Source: Rhodospirillaceae bacterium (GTDB taxonomy: Bacteria; Pseudomonadota; Alphaproteobacteria; Thalassobaculales; Thalassobaculaceae). Taken from it: DNA of 58,745 nt. The number at the start of each line of letters is the position of its first letter. Positions within the stretch are counted from its first letter, which is position 1. Positions 57,279 through 58,745 of the stretch are shown one piece after another. The notes under the pieces are model-generated. The model did not search any database and was not told the origin of the DNA. It saw only the letters and a list, made by a program, of their open reading frames with translations. The position numbers and the translations under genes were made by a program. The stretch lies in contig NZGS01000154.1 in assembly GCA_002690995.1 (NCBI GenBank), positions 2,511-61,255 of the forward strand, given 5' to 3'.

Positions 57279-58745
57279 ATGTCTCTTTTGCGCGCTGTTG
57301 CTACCGTTAGCGGGTTTACTATGATGAGCCGAATCACCGGCTTTGCCCGCGACATATTGATTGCATCGATTCTTGGGGCTGGCCCAATAGCAGACGCATT
57401 TTTTATCGCGTTTAAATTTCCGAACTTTTTTCGACGCTTAACAGCGGAAGGCGCCTTCACTGTGGCATTCGTGCCTACCTTTTCCCGTCTGCTTCAGGAC
57501 AAAGGTAAAAAGGATGCCCTCGAATTTGCCGAAGAAGTTATTTCTATTATGGGGATTGGTTTATTTTTATTTAGCTTTTTTGTAATAATATTCATGCCAA
57601 CTGTTATGCTGGGGCTAGCGCCTGGTTTTATAGAACAGGATTGGTTATTCGACTTAACAGTTGAGCTAGCCAGGATTACTTTTATTTATCTGACACCAAT
57701 ATCTCTAGTAGCTTTGTTGGGTGGTATACTTAACAGCTTTGGCAAATTTGGAGCTATGGCTTCTGCTCCAATCTTATTGAATATAATTCTTATCGTTTCC
57801 CTAGTTTTCTTTGAAAACAGTATGGAAACAAAAGGACATGTTCTAGCGATTGCTGTCGCTATTTCTGGTGTCGCCCAATTTATTTGGCTTCTAGAAGCAT
57901 GCCGTCAAAATGGTAGTATTCCAAAGTTACGACGCCCGAGAGTAACCAGGCGAGTTAAAAGTTTGTTTAAGTTAATGTTACCTGCAGTTTTAGGGGCAGG
58001 TGTCGTACAGATAAACCTATTAATTGATATAATTCTAGCATCAACCCTGCCTTCTGGTTCCATCTCATTTCTTTATTTTGCTGATAGAATAAACCAGCTA
58101 CCTTTGGCCTTGATTGGCATAGCTATTGGCACTGCACTTCTTCCAAAATTATCTCGAGAAATTCAACGCGGCGAGCTCGAAAAAGCAAAAAAGAGCCAAG
58201 ATCACGCCTTGGAATTTGGGATGGTTCTTGCCCTTCCTGCGGCTGTAGGGCTTTTGGTATTGTCACAGCCTATCATCAGTACATTGTTTGAACGTGGTGC
58301 GTTTTCCCCGACAGCCGTTGATGCAACAGCACAAACGTTATTTTGTTATGCATTTGGACTACCTGCGTTCATAATAATAAAAGTTTTACAACCAAGTTTT
58401 TTCGCGCGTTATGACACCCTCACCCCAGTGAAGGTTGCCAGTTTTATGGTTCTAACGAACTTTGTCCTCAACATAATATTAATGCAGTATTTGGCACACG
58501 CTGGGTTGGCCCTAGCTACTTCAATAACTGCTTGGCTAAATGTCGTGATCCTTACCCTTATATTGAAACAGAAAGGGCTTCATCAACACAGCAAGAAAAC
58601 CTACGTTAAGTTAGTTCGGACTTTCATGGCATCTGCAGTTATGGGAATGGGTTTGCTTGGGTTGATGGAATTCGCCGGAGATTCGATGTTCGGCTCAAAA
58701 AATTCGAATACAATATCATTAGCTGCCCAAATTCTGCTCGGATTA
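57279..58745 (+). CDS. murJ: Lipid II flippase MurJ, 5' part (continues beyond window)
   Basis: The first 489 codons of a MurJ/MviN homolog, cut by the window edge; full-length members have about 510-530 residues. It flips lipid II across the inner membrane for peptidoglycan synthesis. The start MSLLRAVATVSGFTMMSRIT with GFARDILIASILGAG after it is standard, and ADAFFIAFKFPNFFRRLTAEGAF includes the conserved Arg residues (PNFFRRLTAEGAF). Several hydrophobic helices follow, and the FYALGL-type segment is FCYAFGLPAF. No ribosome binding site stands directly before the ATG at 57279; see the leader ORF. Confidence 0.96.
   Translation, partial: MSLLRAVATVSGFTMMSRITGFARDILIASILGAGPIADAFFIAFKFPNFFRRLTAEGAFTVAFVPTFSRLLQDKGKKDALEFAEEVISIMGIGLFLFSFFVIIFMPTVMLGLAPGFIEQDWLFDLTVELARITFIYLTPISLVALLGGILNSFGKFGAMASAPILLNIILIVSLVFFENSMETKGHVLAIAVAISGVAQFIWLLEACRQNGSIPKLRRPRVTRRVKSLFKLMLPAVLGAGVVQINLLIDIILASTLPSGSISFLYFADRINQLPLALIGIAIGTALLPKLSREIQRGELEKAKKSQDHALEFGMVLALPAAVGLLVLSQPIISTLFERGAFSPTAVDATAQTLFCYAFGLPAFIIIKVLQPSFFARYDTLTPVKVASFMVLTNFVLNIILMQYLAHAGLALATSITAWLNVVILTLILKQKGLHQHSKKTYVKLVRTFMASAVMGMGLLGLMEFAGDSMFGSKNSNTISLAAQILLGL

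Overview
The window is a dense piece of chromosome from an alphaproteobacterium. Base composition is AT-leaning, by eye about 40% GC. The gene content points to an aerobic, heterotrophic, probably marine and uncultivated lineage of Rhodospirillales type: aerobic cobalt chelatase (CobN, CobS, CobT), an aa3 cytochrome oxidase operon with CtaG, CtaB and SURF1, aroK-aroB next to a CorC-like gene, a xerD-accA pair, and glnD followed by murJ. Nearly every gene belongs to a known family, intergenic gaps are short, and there is no insertion sequence, prophage, CRISPR array or rRNA. The taxonomic placement is inference from gene content only.

Layout. 1-3995: tail of an unrecognised ORF, tRNA-Thr(CGU), a MaoC-like hydratase, a small membrane protein, a Bax-inhibitor-1 protein, rlmN and an IalB-like secreted protein. 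4116-14744: a cobalamin block. A B12 riboswitch precedes cobW-cobN; a lone Fe(III)-type ABC permease on the other strand separates these from cobS-cobT and a J-domain protein. 14858-23410: bolA, a CorC-like protein, aroK-aroB, and divergently a small membrane protein, a 602-aa exported helical-repeat protein, xerD and accA, then a nitrilase-family gene and glutaredoxin. 23484-26576: a CoA-transferase, a 3-hydroxyisobutyrate-dehydrogenase-like gene and an NDUFAF5-like methyltransferase.

26599-31503 is the accessory part: a short nucleotide-sugar operon (epimerase, SpsF-like cytidylyltransferase, an unknown 120-aa protein) that ends in a decayed methyltransferase pseudogene, with a divergent asparagine-synthetase-like gene whose catalytic Cys2 is Ser. 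31552-39231 holds an ArsR-methyltransferase fusion, YgjP-like and GNAT proteins, an M16 peptidase, threonine synthase, a DUF1932 dehydrogenase and an M32 carboxypeptidase. 39233-45194 is the cytochrome oxidase operon ctaC-ctaD-ctaB-(small CoxF-like protein)-ctaG-ctaE-surf1. 45480-58745 has tldD, gshA-rsmE, ubiA with an ETF-beta-methyltransferase-like gene, a DUF350 protein, an ABM-domain protein, an M20 amidohydrolase, glyoxalase I, two tandem Lin0512-family paralogs, glnD and the 5' part of murJ.

I found no convincing new multi-gene defence or biosynthetic system. The observations most worth following are the methyltransferase pseudogene, whose lesions add up exactly to a 257-codon ancestor; the Cys-less asparagine synthetase beside it; the tandem Lin0512 pair, one copy of which has lost the family's conserved His; a predicted Shine-Dalgarno-sequestering hairpin downstream of the B12 riboswitch; and three very small genes (45 aa, 46 aa and a 12-aa leader).
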